This document shows positions 4,865 to 5,277 of a stretch of 5,277 bases of DNA, in pieces. Origin of the DNA: an uncultured Eubacteriales bacterium (lineage in GTDB: Bacteria; Bacillota; Clostridia; Oscillospirales; CAG-272); contig USMO01000118.1 of assembly GCA_900555785.1 (NCBI GenBank), positions 1 to 5,277 on the forward strand, in the 5' to 3' direction. Positions within the stretch are counted from its first letter, which is position 1. The number at the start of each line of letters is the position of its first letter. The notes beneath the pieces were generated by a model. That model did not search any database and was not told the origin of the DNA. It saw nothing but the letters and a program-made list of their open reading frames with translations. The position numbers and the translations under genes are program-made.

Positions 4865-5277
4865 ATGCTTGACGCAAGAGATTTTACCCGCGCAGCGCTT
4901 GTGCCGATGGTGGTGGAACAGACCAGCCGCGGCGAGCGTTCCTACGACATTTTCTCCCGCCTGCTCAACGACCGCATTGTCTTTCTTGCCGATGAAGTAA
5001 ACGACACCACGGCGTCGCTGGTCGTGGCGCAGATGCTGTTTCTGGAAGCGCAGGATCCCGATAAGGAGATCTCCTTCTATATCAACTCCCCCGGCGGATC
5101 GGTCAGCGCCGGAATGGCGATCTATGACACCATGCAGTTTATCAAATGCGATGTTTCCACCATCTGCATTGGTATGGCGGCTTCCATGGGCGCGTTCTTG
5201 CTGTGCGCAGGCGCCCCCGGCAAGCGCCTGGCGCTGCCCAATAGCGAGATCATGATCCACCAGCCGCTGCTGGGCGG
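4865..5277 (+). CDS. clpP: ATP-dependent Clp protease proteolytic subunit (5' part)
   Basis: Serine peptidase subunit that forms the tetradecameric degradation chamber fed by ClpX or ClpC-type unfoldases in the cytosol. The first 137 codons are present and the window cuts codon 138; the full protein is normally near 195-200 residues. Visible landmarks are LVPMVVEQTSRGERSYDIFS (12-31), INSPGGSVSAGMAIYD (73-88) forming the oxyanion region, the nucleophile Ser107 in GMAASMGA, and the catalytic His132 in MIHQP. The catalytic Asp lies beyond the window. The start follows AGAGAGG (4851-4857) at 7 bases. The His loop reads HQPLLGG, one Leu more than the common HQPLGG. The leader is unusually rich in dyads, which suggests regulation separate from tig. 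clpX is expected downstream by clostridial gene order but cannot be seen. Confidence 0.96.
   Translation, partial: MLDARDFTRAALVPMVVEQTSRGERSYDIFSRLLNDRIVFLADEVNDTTASLVVAQMLFLEAQDPDKEISFYINSPGGSVSAGMAIYDTMQFIKCDVSTICIGMAASMGAFLLCAGAPGKRLALPNSEIMIHQPLLG

Noticed and set aside
4675..4872. 65-codon plus-strand ORF in the tig-clpP spacer
   Set aside because: It begins at a TTG within the structured repeat without a ribosome binding site and runs over the clpP start; the peptide reads through hairpin sequence.
1..5277. CRISPR array, tRNA, rRNA, phage or defence genes
   Set aside because: No regularly spaced direct repeats, no tRNA-like cloverleaf and no such protein domains were seen on either strand.

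Overview
The window looks like chromosomal DNA from a GC-rich member of the Clostridia, most likely the Oscillospiraceae/Ruminococcaceae group. The evidence is a clostridial-type long threonine synthase, a DUF1540 cysteine-rich protein, a metallophosphoesterase followed by tig and clpP (an order I know from Clostridia), strong AGGAG-type ribosome binding sites, and a perfect sigma-A promoter. The genus is inference. GC content is in the high fifties by eye, with AT-rich stretches confined to the promoter upstream of tig and the tig-clpP spacer.

Layout, left to right: thrC (+, 9-1502, complete); a 77-bp structured repeat (copy 1); a one-TM protein of unknown function (+, 1625-2134); a second, inverted copy of the repeat (copy 2); a DUF1540 protein (-, 2224-2406); a 99-bp divergent spacer; a calcineurin-like metallophosphoesterase (+, 2506-3240); a consensus promoter; tig (+, 3348-4634); a 230-bp spacer full of dyad symmetries that holds a third, diverged copy of the repeat; and the first 137 codons of clpP (+, 4865 to the window edge). 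No gene-free stretch exceeds 300 bp.

Functionally, tig and clpP form the protein quality-control block: a ribosome-bound chaperone followed by the Clp peptidase subunit. clpX usually comes next in this order but lies outside the window. thrC is the last step of threonine synthesis and has no obvious link to its neighbours. The metallophosphoesterase, DUF1540 and membrane proteins have no assignable pathway.

The coding content is ordinary housekeeping; I see no defence system, phage gene, transposase or CRISPR array. The most interesting material is between the genes: a family of three structured repeats (two copies 72/77 identical, the third keeping the architecture but with a different central stem), two of which bracket the unknown membrane-protein gene in inverted orientation, and a stack of strong palindromes just upstream of clpP.
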